A stretch of DNA of 13,924 nt, taken from assembly GCA_016206875.1 (NCBI GenBank), contig JACQQR010000106.1, positions 1 to 13,924 of the forward strand, given 5' to 3'. The position numbers were made by a program, and so were the translations under genes. Under the pieces are notes generated by a model. That model searched no databases, was not told the DNA's origin, and saw only the letters and a list, made by a program, of their open reading frames with translations. This document shows positions 1 through 6,947 of the stretch, piece by piece. The stretch comes from Candidatus Omnitrophota bacterium. Lineage in GTDB: Bacteria > Omnitrophota > Omnitrophia > Omnitrophales > JACROU01. The first letter of the stretch is position 1; each line of letters opens with the position of its first letter.

Positions 1-28
1 AAACGATAGTATGGCGATGTAGTACGTC

Positions 29-257
29 GTTTCCTAAGTTCGTATAGGATTTAAATACTTTAACTCGCGGCCCCTCTCTTTTTCCGCCTCAGGCGGATCC
101 GCCGAGGCGGAAAGGGAGAGGGGAAGGGGTGAGGGTTTGAAATTTCGTGCCCTTTTCACCACCCACCCTCACCCTTGATCCCTCTCCCTCCGGTGGAGGG
201 AGAGGGGCCGCCTGTTAGATCATATTTTTCCTTTAACCCTATACGAACTTAGGAAAC
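29..257. repeat. Nested inverted-repeat element (MITE-like) upstream of the copper-protein gene
   Basis: Bases 29-48 and 238-257 are perfect 20-bp inverted copies (cctatacgaacttaggaaac on the right side). Nested inside is a second inverted pair, gcggcccctctc at 68-79 against gagaggggccgc at 200-211. Two local hairpins lie further in: one around 83-111 centred on ggatcc, and one at 180-206 with a 12-bp stem (ccctctccctcc) and a 3-nt loop. Outside the outer arms the 12-mer cgatagtatggc occurs as a direct repeat at 4-15 and 273-284. No gene is visible in 1-330. The layout looks like a small non-autonomous element or composite of elements. No transposase is present, so mobility is inference. Confidence 0.6.
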
Positions 258-365
258 AGCGTAGTAGGTGAGCGATAGTATGGCACAGATATTGCCCTCT
301 TGACTTTGGGCATGGGGCATTACGATTACGAGTTAGGTTATGACATATGACAGAGGGAGGCATTC

Positions 366-734
366 ATGAAAGTTAGCTATCACTCTCCTATGAACGGAGA
401 AATGGGACGCTGTATTGAGTTTTGTTTCGAGGCGCACAAGGCGTGCAAGGAAACGATGCTGCACTGCCTGGACAAAGGCGGCAAGCACGCCGAGGCCCAG
501 CATATCCATACCTTGATGGAATGCATGGAAATTTGCTATGCCACGGCGAGTTTTCTTACGATCGCCTCGCCCTATTTTTCGCAGCTTTGCGCGATCTGCG
601 CCGAAATCTGCGAAAAGTGCGCGCGCGACTGTGCGCGCATGCGTGAAGATTTGGCGATGCAGTCTTGCGCCAGCACCTGTATGCAATGCGCCGACACCTG
701 CCGGGAAATGGTACGCCGGGCCAAAGCGGCTTAA
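366..734 (+). CDS. Cysteine-rich four-helix-bundle copper-binding protein (DUF326/Csp-like)
   Basis: The 122-residue product has 15 cysteines, at 16, 20, 27, 34, 53, 57, 75, 78, 82, 85, 89, 101, 105, 108 and 112. Most are spaced CxxxC or CxxC along predicted helices, so they would line the core of a four-helix bundle. This pattern and length match the DUF326 / copper storage protein (Csp) family, which binds many Cu(I) ions through thiolates. There is no signal peptide or membrane segment, so a cytosolic Csp3-like role in copper storage or detoxification is the best inference. The ATG at 366 has a strong Shine-Dalgarno (AGGGAGG, 5 nt upstream). A weak promoter-like TTGACT at 300-305 precedes it, with TACGAT 15 nt further on. 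The gene is convergent with the ftsB end of the large minus-strand cluster. Family is fairly sure; metal identity is inferred. Confidence 0.85.
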   Translation: MKVSYHSPMNGEMGRCIEFCFEAHKACKETMLHCLDKGGKHAEAQHIHTLMECMEICYATASFLTIASPYFSQLCAICAEICEKCARDCARMREDLAMQSCASTCMQCADTCREMVRRAKAA

Positions 735-807
735 AGCCTATCCGCTACGCTCCGCGTGTCCAATCCGTCTGACGGATGTCTTACGTTTCGCGCATTGTGA
801 AAAGAAA

Positions 808-833
808 GAGGAGAGAGTACGGAGGAGAGAGGA
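808..833. repeat. Purine-rich dispersed repeat copy
   Basis: The stretch is built from ggagagagtacggaggagag. A near-identical sequence (tac to tat) appears on the minus strand at about 10822-10846 in the 3' end of atpB, with a further diverged inverted copy at 10773-10802. It lies in the short convergent gap between the copper-protein gene and ftsB. A 15-nt palindrome (atccgtctgacggat, 766-780) in the same gap has no T-tract, so no intrinsic terminator can be claimed. Confidence 0.45.
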
Positions 834-842
834 AGATCCTTG

Positions 843-1184
843 TTATTGCGGCCGCACTTCCCTGCCCGGCGCTGGTTTTGGATTTTTCGTTCCCGTTCCC
901 GGATTTTGCGGGCTTGGGCGCACGAATTTGTACACTACTTCGCCGGGCTTGACCATGCCCAATTCTTCGCGCAGCACTTTCTCCAAATATTTTAGGTCGG
1001 TCTGAAGCAAGCGCGCTTCTTCGCGCAGTTCGATGTTGTTGGCCTCGAGCTGCTCAATGGCTTGATTGATTTTTTCGTATTCGCGCTCCAGCTCGTGATA
1101 TTTCTGATAGCTAGGCAAATAGAACACGGCCAAAAAAATCACCACGCCGGCAATAAAAAGAAGCGCATAACCGCTCCGGTTCAT
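843..1184 (-). CDS. ftsB: Septum formation initiator family protein (FtsB/DivIC)
   Basis: The product is 113 residues when started at the ATG at 1182-1184. That start has GAGG 6 nt upstream; a GTG directly before it would sit too close to the same site. One membrane helix spans about residues 6-23 (ALLFIAGVVIFLAVFYL). A heptad-rich coiled coil follows at about 28-70, then the family's short motif EELGMVKPGEVVYKF. The tail from about residue 90 is proline-rich and low in complexity. FtsB/DivIC proteins form a trimeric complex with FtsL and FtsQ/DivIB at the division septum. The gene starts about 30 nt after the enolase stop; eno-ftsB adjacency is common in several phyla. It is the last gene of the cluster. 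Whether it should be called ftsB or divIC cannot be decided from sequence alone. Confidence 0.85.
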   Translation of the reverse strand: MNRSGYALLFIAGVVIFLAVFYLPSYQKYHELEREYEKINQAIEQLEANNIELREEARLLQTDLKYLEKVLREELGMVKPGEVVYKFVRPSPQNPGTGTKNPKPAPGREVRPQ

Positions 1185-1213
1185 CACACACCTCGCACAC
1201 CTCGCCGTCGCCG

Positions 1214-2566
1214 CTAACGGGGAGCCCCTTTTTCCAGAGGGGATTTTTTATTTTTGGCTGCCGGTTTGGCTGAGCTTTTGCGCTTGAAGAAATCGGCAAT
1301 GGCGCCTGCATACTGAGCCTTCTTGCCCAGCAGCTCTTCGATACGCAGCAGTTGATTGTATTTGGCAACGCGGTCGGTACGGCACATAGAACCCGTTTTG
1401 ATTTGTCCCGAGCGAAGCGCCACGGCCAAATCGGCGATGGTGGTATCCTCCGTCTCACCGCTTCTGTGGCTCATCACCGCCGTGTAGCTGTTTTCATGCG
1501 CCAGGCGCACGGCATCAATGGTTTCCGTGAGCGTGCCAATTTGGTTCACCTTAATCAAAATAGAATTGGCCACGCCACGCTCAATACCCATCTTGAGGCG
1601 CTTGGTGTTCGTCACGAATAAATCGTCACCCACAAGCTGTGTCGTGGCTCCGATGCACTCGGTCAAAAGCTTCCAGCCTTCCCAATCGTTCTCGGCCACG
1701 CCGTCTTCGATAGAGAAAATCGGAAAGCGTTTTACCCACGATTCGTAAAAATCCACCATCTCCGCGGAAGTGCGCACTGATTTGGTTTCGGCCTTCAGAA
1801 TATATTTGCCGTCTTTGTAGAACTCGCTGGAGGCCGGGTCGAGGGCAATTTTTATTTCCACCCCGGGTTTGTAGCCTGCGGCCTGAATCGCTTCGAGAAT
1901 CACCTCAATGGCTTCTTCATTCGATTGTAAGTCGGGCGCAAATCCGCCTTCATCCCCCACAGCCGTAGACAAATGCTTTGCGTGCAAAGTTTTCTTGAGC
2001 GCATGAAAAATTTCAGCGCCCATGCGCAGAGCGTCGGAAAATGTTTCGGCGCCAAAAGGCATAATCATGAATTCTTGCAAGTCTACATTGTTGTCGGCAT
2101 GCGAACCGCCGTTGATGATATTCATCATGGGCACAGGAAGCACGTTCGCCCGCTCGCCCCCGATATATTGAAAAAGCGGAAGATTGCGTGCGTTGGCCGC
2201 AGCGTGCGCGGCGGCAAGCGATACGCCCAGCACGGCGTTGGCGCCGAGTTTGCTTTTGTTTTCGGTGCCGTCCAGCTCCATTAAGAATTCGTCAATCAAT
2301 CGTTGTTTGGAGGCATCGCGTCCCACCAGTTTAGGGGCGATGATGCTATTCACATTTTTTACGGCGCGCAATACGCCTTTGCCGCCAAAGCGTTTTTTAT
2401 CGCCATCGCGAAGCTCTACGGCCTCGTGCTCGCCGGTGGAGGCCCCGCTGGGAACTGCCGCACGGCCCAGCGCACCGCCCTCAAGCCAAACATCTACTTC
2501 TACCGTGGGATTTCCCCGGGAATCAATGATTTCACGCGCATGTACTTTTTTAATTTTTTCGGGCAT
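1214..2566 (-). CDS. eno: Enolase (phosphopyruvate hydratase) with a C-terminal extension
   Basis: Enolase interconverts 2-phosphoglycerate and phosphoenolpyruvate in glycolysis and gluconeogenesis. The 450-residue chain has the N-terminal SRGNPTVEVDVWL and VPSGASTG loops. It also has Mg2+ ligands D243, E287 and D314, catalytic E206 (GDEGGF) and K339 in the signature SILIKVNQIGTLTET, and H367 in MSHRSGETEDT. The fold normally ends near residue 428. About 22 further residues follow (lysine/alanine-rich, ending SPLEKGAPR), and their last codons come from a palindromic repeat with cccct/agggg arms at 1221-1250. Bacterial enolases are usually 415-435 residues. The ATG at 2566 has AGGAG 6 nt upstream, overlapping the purN stop region, so eno and purN are tightly linked. 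Confidence 0.97.
   Translation of the reverse strand: MPEKIKKVHAREIIDSRGNPTVEVDVWLEGGALGRAAVPSGASTGEHEAVELRDGDKKRFGGKGVLRAVKNVNSIIAPKLVGRDASKQRLIDEFLMELDGTENKSKLGANAVLGVSLAAAHAAANARNLPLFQYIGGERANVLPVPMMNIINGGSHADNNVDLQEFMIMPFGAETFSDALRMGAEIFHALKKTLHAKHLSTAVGDEGGFAPDLQSNEEAIEVILEAIQAAGYKPGVEIKIALDPASSEFYKDGKYILKAETKSVRTSAEMVDFYESWVKRFPIFSIEDGVAENDWEGWKLLTECIGATTQLVGDDLFVTNTKRLKMGIERGVANSILIKVNQIGTLTETIDAVRLAHENSYTAVMSHRSGETEDTTIADLAVALRSGQIKTGSMCRTDRVAKYNQLLRIEELLGKKAQYAGAIADFFKRKSSAKPAAKNKKSPLEKGAPR
1219..1250. repeat. Palindromic repeat fragment inside the enolase 3' end
   Basis: The plus strand reads gggagccccttttt then ccagaggggatttttt. It has cccct/agggg arms, an unpaired T-run and an A/T-rich edge. 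Similar CCCCTCT...AGAGGGG arms occur at 5815-5836 and 6050-6069 in the atpG-atpD gap. Translation on the minus strand gives SPLEKGAPR, a peptide typical of translated intergenic repeats of this kind. Assignment to one repeat family is inference. Confidence 0.4.
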
Positions 2567-2575
2567 GTATTTCTC

Positions 2576-3163
2576 CTATTTTTGTCCCAGTACCTTCTTC
2601 AAGGCCTCCGGATACAATTCATATTCTGCTTGATGAATTCTTTTCTCAAAACTGTGAAGCGATTCTCCGGGCCGAAGCGTCACCGCTTGCTGCAGAATAA
2701 TCGGGCCCGAATCCAACTCGGGCACCACATAATGCACCGTAACACCGCTCACCCGGACGCCATATTCATGGGCATCCCGAATGGCATGAGTTCCTTTGAA
2801 TGCGGGCAGAAGCGAGGGACGAATATTAACGATACGATTTTTGTATTTGCGCGTAAAGGGATTTCCCAAAAGCAGCATGTATCCGGCTAAAATAATGAAA
2901 TCCACTCGTTCTTTTTTGAGAAACAAAAGCAGCGCCCGTTCATATTCAGCCCGGCTCTTGAAATCTTTCACCTCAAAGGACACGTACGGAACACCCAGGC
3001 ACCTGGCCCGATCGAGCACCTTTGCCGTGCGCTTATTGGAAAAAACAAAGGCAATGCGGGCACGGAGTTTTTTTGCCTCGACCGCCCGGATAATATTTTC
3101 GGCGTTGGAGCCGTTGCCGGAAGCCAGGATAGCAATGGCTGGAAGTGTTTTTGAATGTTTCAT
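2576..3163 (-). CDS. purN: Phosphoribosylglycinamide formyltransferase, formyl-THF dependent (PurN), with altered catalytic His
   Basis: PurN transfers a formyl group from 10-formyl-THF to GAR in de novo purine synthesis. The 195-residue length is normal. The N-terminal phosphate-binding motif LASGNGSN is at 13-20, the folate/GAR site N113 is in VNIRPSLLP, and the essential aspartate D151 is in PELDSGP. The family has NIHPSLLP with catalytic histidine (E. coli H108). Here residue 115 is arginine (codon CGT at 2819-2821, one base from CAT). This may lower or change activity, or be an error. The start at 3163 fits the family's N-terminus but has no clear Shine-Dalgarno. The palindromic element at 3180-3304 lies just upstream. 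Family certain; activity uncertain. Confidence 0.92.
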   Translation of the reverse strand: MKHSKTLPAIAILASGNGSNAENIIRAVEAKKLRARIAFVFSNKRTAKVLDRARCLGVPYVSFEVKDFKSRAEYERALLLFLKKERVDFIILAGYMLLLGNPFTRKYKNRIVNIRPSLLPAFKGTHAIRDAHEYGVRVSGVTVHYVVPELDSGPIILQQAVTLRPGESLHSFEKRIHQAEYELYPEALKKVLGQK

Positions 3164-3179
3164 AGTTTTTTAGCGTACG

Positions 3180-3304
3180 GCGTTCAGAGTGGGTGTCATT
3201 CCGGCGAAGGCCGGAATCTTTCCGCCAAAGGCGGATCCGCCTTGGGCGGAAAAATCTCAAAACAAGATGCCAGCCTACGCTGGCATGACACCCACCCTGA
3301 ACGC
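3180..3304. repeat. Palindromic repeat element between rsmI and purN
   Basis: Outer arms at 3180-3199 and 3285-3304 are inverted copies with 19 of 20 matches (gcgttcagggtgggtgtcat). They enclose three internal palindromes: ccggcgaaggccgg, ccgccaaaggcggatccgcc and gccagcctacgctggc. The element begins immediately after the rsmI stop codon and ends 16 nt before the purN start. Transcribed, it would fold into a long branched stem between the two genes. It belongs to the widespread class of intergenic repeats with GTCATTCC ends, whose translation gives the spurious peptide VIPAKAGI. Confidence 0.8.
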
Positions 3305-4030
3305 TTACCAGGAATCGGTGTCGAGCTTCCCTGAATCCTGCCCGCCGGCTCCTGAACGGCGTTTCGGTATGATAACCACAAACTCGCCGCGCGGGGTTTG
3401 CTTGGAGAATTTCTCGATAAGCTCACCCACCGTGCCCCGCACAAATTCTTCATGAAGCTTGGTGAGCTCACGGGCAATCACCACCGCCCGCTCCCCGCCC
3501 AAAATTTCACGCAAATTTTCCAAAAGTTTTATGACATGATACGGCGATTCGTAGAGAACCATTGTGGACTCTTCCGTGCGGATTTTCTCCAGGCGCTCGC
3601 CGCGCGCACTGCCCTTAGGCGGAAGAAAACCTTCGAACACAAACCGCTCGAGCGCAACCCCGGCCGCGGCTACGGCCGTCAGAAGCGCCGAGGCGCCGGG
3701 AATGGCCGCCACCGGAATGCCTTCTGCCCGCGCGGCGCGCACCAAAGGAAAACCCGGGTCGCTTACGAGCGGGGTGCCGCTATCGGAAACCAGCGCCAAA
3801 TTTTTTCCTTCTTTTAACTTGGCAAGCGCCCAGTCAATTTTTTTTTTCCCTGAATGCTCATGAAAGCTTGTGCTGGGCGTTTTGATTTGATAATGAGAAA
3901 GCAGTTTGGCCGTGTGCCGTGTGTCTTCGGCCAGAATCAGCTCGACGGACGCCAAAGTGTCCAAAGCGCGCTGGGTAATATCTTTCAGATTTCCAATGGG
4001 CGTGCTGACTACATACAAGGTGCCGTACAT
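3305..4030 (-). CDS. rsmI: 16S rRNA (cytidine-1402 2'-O) methyltransferase
   Basis: RsmI methylates the 2'-O of C1402 in the decoding centre of 16S rRNA using S-adenosylmethionine. The 241-residue protein shows the tetrapyrrole-methylase-type fold motifs in order: VVSTPIGNLKDIT (7-19), AEDTR (34-38), LVSDSGTPLVSDPGFPLV (80-97), IPGASALLTA (110-119), FEGFLP (132-137), YESPYHV (160-166) and ARELTKLHEE (186-195). The start at 4030 lies 6 nt after the atpC stop, without a clear Shine-Dalgarno, so translational coupling to atpC is likely. The last 15 or so residues (rich in G, D and S) are unconserved and end at the repeat element. The gene is outside the usual atp operon and looks like a housekeeping gene appended downstream. 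Confidence 0.95.
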   Translation of the reverse strand: MYGTLYVVSTPIGNLKDITQRALDTLASVELILAEDTRHTAKLLSHYQIKTPSTSFHEHSGKKKIDWALAKLKEGKNLALVSDSGTPLVSDPGFPLVRAARAEGIPVAAIPGASALLTAVAAAGVALERFVFEGFLPPKGSARGERLEKIRTEESTMVLYESPYHVIKLLENLREILGGERAVVIARELTKLHEEFVRGTVGELIEKFSKQTPRGEFVVIIPKRRSGAGGQDSGKLDTDSW

Positions 4031-4036
4031 GGCGGT

Positions 4037-4285
4037 TTACTGGCTCAGGACTTCAACTTCATCCGGCTTAATTTTGATTACGCCATTTTTTACCGGATAC
4101 GATTCATCAGCGCCGTGATTTTTCACGCGGATTTTTCCGGGACGAAGCAGCGCAAAAAGCCGGGTGTGGCCGGGCAAAACGCCCAGCTCGCCCCACTCGG
4201 TGGGCAGCACCACGAAGTCGGCCTCGCCTTGATAAATGATACGGTCATAGCCGATGATGTTGAGTTTTAATTTTTCTGGGATCAT
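4037..4285 (-). CDS. atpC: ATP synthase F1 epsilon subunit, beta-domain only
   Basis: Epsilon is part of the central stalk and binds gamma and the c-ring. The 82 residues cover only the N-terminal beta-sandwich: KLNIIGYDRIIYQGEADFVV, LPTEWGELGVLPGHTRLFALL and a final strand pair ending DEVEVLSQ. The C-terminal two-helix domain (usually to 130-140 residues, inhibitory in many bacteria) is absent, and the stop is followed within 6 nt by rsmI. Short epsilons of this kind are known in some phyla, such as green sulfur bacteria. The family-typical start is the ATG at 4285, but no Shine-Dalgarno precedes it: the repeat element at 4293-4378 ends 7 nt upstream, and its hairpin may influence initiation. 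Confidence 0.93.
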   Translation of the reverse strand: MIPEKLKLNIIGYDRIIYQGEADFVVLPTEWGELGVLPGHTRLFALLRPGKIRVKNHGADESYPVKNGVIKIKPDEVEVLSQ

Positions 4286-4292
4286 GCAATGT

Positions 4293-4378
4293 TGTCATTC
4301 CCGCGAAAGCGGGAATCCAGTGACTTAAAATTTTTTAAAATCAAAGTCGCTGGATCCCGGGTCAAGCCCGGGATGACA
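4293..4378. repeat. TGTCAT-ended palindromic element in the atpD-atpC gap
   Basis: The 86-bp element starts tgtcattcccgcgaaagcgg and ends cccgggatgaca. The left arm, with its cgcgaaagcg hairpin and ccagtgactt, pairs imperfectly with the right arm (aagtcgctgg and cccgggtcaagcccggg) around an A/T-rich centre. It fills nearly the whole gap between atpD and atpC. The same plan recurs at 5855-5962, 9527-9609 and 9895-10030. Confidence 0.8.
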
Positions 4379-4388
4379 CTCCGTGTCA
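4374..4388 (-). other. Hairpin starting at the atpD stop codon
   Basis: On the minus strand the atpD stop TGA opens the perfect stem TGACAC, loop gga, GTGTCA. The second arm is the end of the adjacent repeat element. There is no T-tract, so it is not a standard terminator. It may be a 3' mRNA-stability hairpin or an accident of repeat insertion. Confidence 0.5.
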
Positions 4389-5795
4389 CTTCTTCCTCTT
4401 CCTCGATTCGTAACGCTCCACCACTTCCCCGACGGCGCCGGCCATGTAGAAGTCCTGCTCGGGAATATCGTCGTGGCGGCCTTCCACAATTTCTTTAAAA
4501 CCTTGAATGGTATCGTGCAATTGAACGAAACGTCCCGCTCGCCCCGTGAATTCCTGCGCCACAAAGAATGGCTGCGAGAAAAAGCGCTGAATTTTTCTGG
4601 CACGCGAGACAATCACTTTGTCTTCTTCGGACAATTCGTCCATACCCAAAATGGCGATAATGTCTTGCAGGTCTTTATAGCGCTGAAGCACGGCCTGCAC
4701 GTCGCGCGCTACTTTGTAATGCTCTTCGCCTACAATGCGAGGATCCAAAATTTTTGAGGTGGATTCCAGCGGGTCTACGGCCGGATAAATTCCAAGCTCG
4801 ACGATTCTGCGGCTTAACACCGTGGTGGCGTCCAAGTGCGCAAACGTAGTGGCCGGGGCCGGGTCGGTTAAGTCGTCGGCCGGCACATAAATGGCTTGAA
4901 CCGAAGTAATAGAACCTTGCTTGGTGGAAGTGATGCGCTCCTGAAGTTCGCCGACGTCGGTGCCGAGCGTGGGCTGATAGCCTACGGCTGAGGGCATGCG
5001 GCCAAGTAAAGCGGATACTTCAGAGCCGGCCTGCACAAAACGGAAAATATTATCGATGAAAAGCAGCACGTCTTGATGCTCCACATCTCGAAAATATTCC
5101 GCGATGGTGAGCCCCGTGAGACCGATGCGGAAACGCGCTCCGGGCGGCTCGTTCATTTGGCCGAACACCAGCGCGGCTTTGTCGATGACTTTCGACTCTT
5201 TCATCTCCAGCCACAAGTCGTTTCCTTCGCGGGTGCGCTCCCCCACGCCGGCAAACACGGAAAATCCGCTGTGCTCTACGGCAATATTTCGAATGAGCTC
5301 CATGATGATCACGGTTTTCCCTACGCCCGCGCCGCCAAACAGCCCGATTTTTCCGCCGCGGCTGTAGGGTGCGAGTAAGTCCACCACTTTAATTCCGGTT
5401 TCCAGCACTTTGGTGCGCGTATCTTGCTCGAGAAGCGCCGGCGGCTCACGGTGAATCGACATGCGCTTCACATCGGCGCTCATCGGAGCGCCTCCGTCGA
5501 TAACTTGGCCGGTTACGTTGAACATGCGGCCCAGGGTTTCGTGGCCTACGGGCACTTGAACCGCATGACCTGTGTCTTTTACTCTGACGCCGCGAGAGAG
5601 GCGGTCGGTGGATGAAAGCGCCACGCAGCGCACCAGGTTGTCGCCCAAGTGCTGATGCACTTCCAAAGTAATGTTGAGCTTGACACCGCTTTCCTCATGA
5701 TCGATTTCAAGCGCGTGTAAAATGGCGGGCAGTGAGTCTGGAAATTCCACATCAACCACGGGACCGATAACACGTTTTACTTTACCGAAATTCAT
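4386..5795 (-). CDS. atpD: ATP synthase F1 beta subunit (catalytic)
   Basis: Beta carries the catalytic nucleotide sites of F1. The 469-residue chain is of normal length. Visible are the Walker A GGAGVGKT (154-161), the catalytic glutamate E186 in GVGERTREGNDLW, and Walker B LLFIDNIFRF (244-253). The ALLGRMPSAVGYQPTLGTDV region and the DELSEED segment (386-392) are also present. The start at 5795 matches the family (MNFGKVKRVIGPVVDVEF) and has AAAGGAG 9 nt upstream. It lies between atpG and atpC in the standard order but is separated from both by repeat elements. The stop codon is part of a hairpin with the downstream repeat. Confidence 0.98.
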   Translation of the reverse strand: MNFGKVKRVIGPVVDVEFPDSLPAILHALEIDHEESGVKLNITLEVHQHLGDNLVRCVALSSTDRLSRGVRVKDTGHAVQVPVGHETLGRMFNVTGQVIDGGAPMSADVKRMSIHREPPALLEQDTRTKVLETGIKVVDLLAPYSRGGKIGLFGGAGVGKTVIIMELIRNIAVEHSGFSVFAGVGERTREGNDLWLEMKESKVIDKAALVFGQMNEPPGARFRIGLTGLTIAEYFRDVEHQDVLLFIDNIFRFVQAGSEVSALLGRMPSAVGYQPTLGTDVGELQERITSTKQGSITSVQAIYVPADDLTDPAPATTFAHLDATTVLSRRIVELGIYPAVDPLESTSKILDPRIVGEEHYKVARDVQAVLQRYKDLQDIIAILGMDELSEEDKVIVSRARKIQRFFSQPFFVAQEFTGRAGRFVQLHDTIQGFKEIVEGRHDDIPEQDFYMAGAVGEVVERYESRKRKK

Positions 5796-5814
5796 TGATT
5801 GACTCTCCTTTATT

Positions 5815-6069
5815 AATTCCCCTCTTCAAGAGGGGTGCAAGAGCGTAGCTGCTTTGTCACCCCCGCGAAAGCGGGGGTCCAGTGACTTTAGCATTGTCTG
5901 AAAAACAAAGTCGCTGGATTCCCGCCTGCCTGCCGGTAGGCAAGGCTTTCGCGGGAATGACAAGCAATCAGGTCGTTTTGCAAAGACTCAGTTATTACCT
6001 TCACACCCCCCCTTGCTCTCGCCTGCCTGCCGGCAGGCAGGCAAGTGTGCCCCTCTCTAGAGGGGAATT
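5815..6069. repeat. Composite repeat filling the atpG-atpD gap
   Basis: The outer ends are inverted copies: aattcccctct at 5815-5825 and agaggggaatt at 6059-6069. Each is followed inward by a complementary agagggg/cccctct arm, so both ends fold locally. A complete 108-bp TGTCA-ended element sits inside at 5855-5962, with ccccgcgaaagcgggg and cgcctgcctgccggtaggc hairpins. A perfect 22-bp palindrome at 6021-6042 (cgcctgcctgccggcaggca plus end bases) follows. No gene is supported here; long frames through it are translated repeats. The composition suggests one element inserted into another. Confidence 0.75.
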
Positions 6070-6070
6070 A

Positions 6071-6943
6071 TTATCTCAACGCCTCCGCGCCGCCGACTAT
6101 TTCTGAAATTTCTTTGGTAATGCCCGACTGGCGGACGCGATTATATAAAAGCGTCAGCTCATCGGTGATTTCGCTCGCATTTTCCGTGGCATAATCCATG
6201 GCAAGCATTCTCGCCGCCTCTTCGGAAGTTTTCGATTCAATCAGCGAGCGGAAAATTTTCGACTCCAAATAAAGCGGAAAGAGCACTCCAAGCACGTCTT
6301 CCGCTGTCGGCTCAAAGGCATAAAATCCCTTGTTTTCTTCCTTGGCCGCCGCCTCTTCCTCCCTGAATACGGTAATAGGAAGAAACGATTGAATGCGCCC
6401 TACGTAACTGGAGCGGTTGACAAAGCCATTATAGGCAAGCACGATTTCATCAAAGCTTCCGCCGGTGAAAAGGCCCACAAGCTCGCGGGTCAGTTCACAA
6501 GCCAGCTCTTGTTTGGCGCGCCGCTCCAGGCCTTGAAGCGATTTGAATAGGCGCTCGCCTTTAGCCGTGAAAAACCGTATGCCTTTGGCGCCGATAACGT
6601 ACAACTCTACTTGTTTTCCTTTCGCGCGCTCCCCCTTGGCAAATTCAAAAACTTTTCGCGCTAAATTTGAATTGAATGCGCCACAAAGCCCGCGGTCGGA
6701 GGTCACCAGCATAATCAGCATCTTGTTGACGCGCCGCTCGGTAAGATACGGATTCGCCACACCTACGCCGGCGGCCGCTAAATCACGAATCATGTTCTCA
6801 ATGTGTTCGAAAAACGGACGGCCGCCGAGGGCGTCTTTTTCCCAGCGCTTAAGCTTGGTGGCAGCCACAATTTTCATCGCTCGTGTGATTTTTTGCGTAT
6901 TTTTTACGCCCAACAAGCGTCTTTTAATTTCGCGCAGCGTCAT
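6071..6943 (-). CDS. atpG: ATP synthase F1 gamma subunit
   Basis: Gamma is the rotating central shaft of F1. The 290-residue protein has the conserved N-terminal helix LREIKRRLLGVKNTQKITRA followed by MKIVAATKL. It also has the middle Rossmann-like part with TSDRGLCGAFNSN and the C-terminal helix ending RQSGITKEISEIVGGAEAL. Length is typical. The start at 6943 lies 4 nt after the atpA stop, with AAAGG about 9 nt upstream, so it is closely coupled to alpha. The stop is directly followed by the end of the composite repeat in the atpG-atpD gap. Confidence 0.97.
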   Translation of the reverse strand: MTLREIKRRLLGVKNTQKITRAMKIVAATKLKRWEKDALGGRPFFEHIENMIRDLAAAGVGVANPYLTERRVNKMLIMLVTSDRGLCGAFNSNLARKVFEFAKGERAKGKQVELYVIGAKGIRFFTAKGERLFKSLQGLERRAKQELACELTRELVGLFTGGSFDEIVLAYNGFVNRSSYVGRIQSFLPITVFREEEAAAKEENKGFYAFEPTAEDVLGVLFPLYLESKIFRSLIESKTSEEAARMLAMDYATENASEITDELTLLYNRVRQSGITKEISEIVGGAEALR

Positions 6944-6947
6944 TGCA

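Noticed and set aside
766..780. Terminator after ftsB/copper protein
   Set aside because: The palindrome has only a 6-bp stem with a 3-nt loop and no T-tract on either strand.
538..1005. 155-residue plus-strand frame over the end of the copper protein and ftsB
   Set aside because: It overlaps two well-supported genes, has arginine-rich shadow composition and no recognisable domain.
3189..3455. Small proteins starting with VIPAKAGI or ending AYAGMT-type peptides here and in other gaps
   Set aside because: These are translations of palindromic intergenic repeats.
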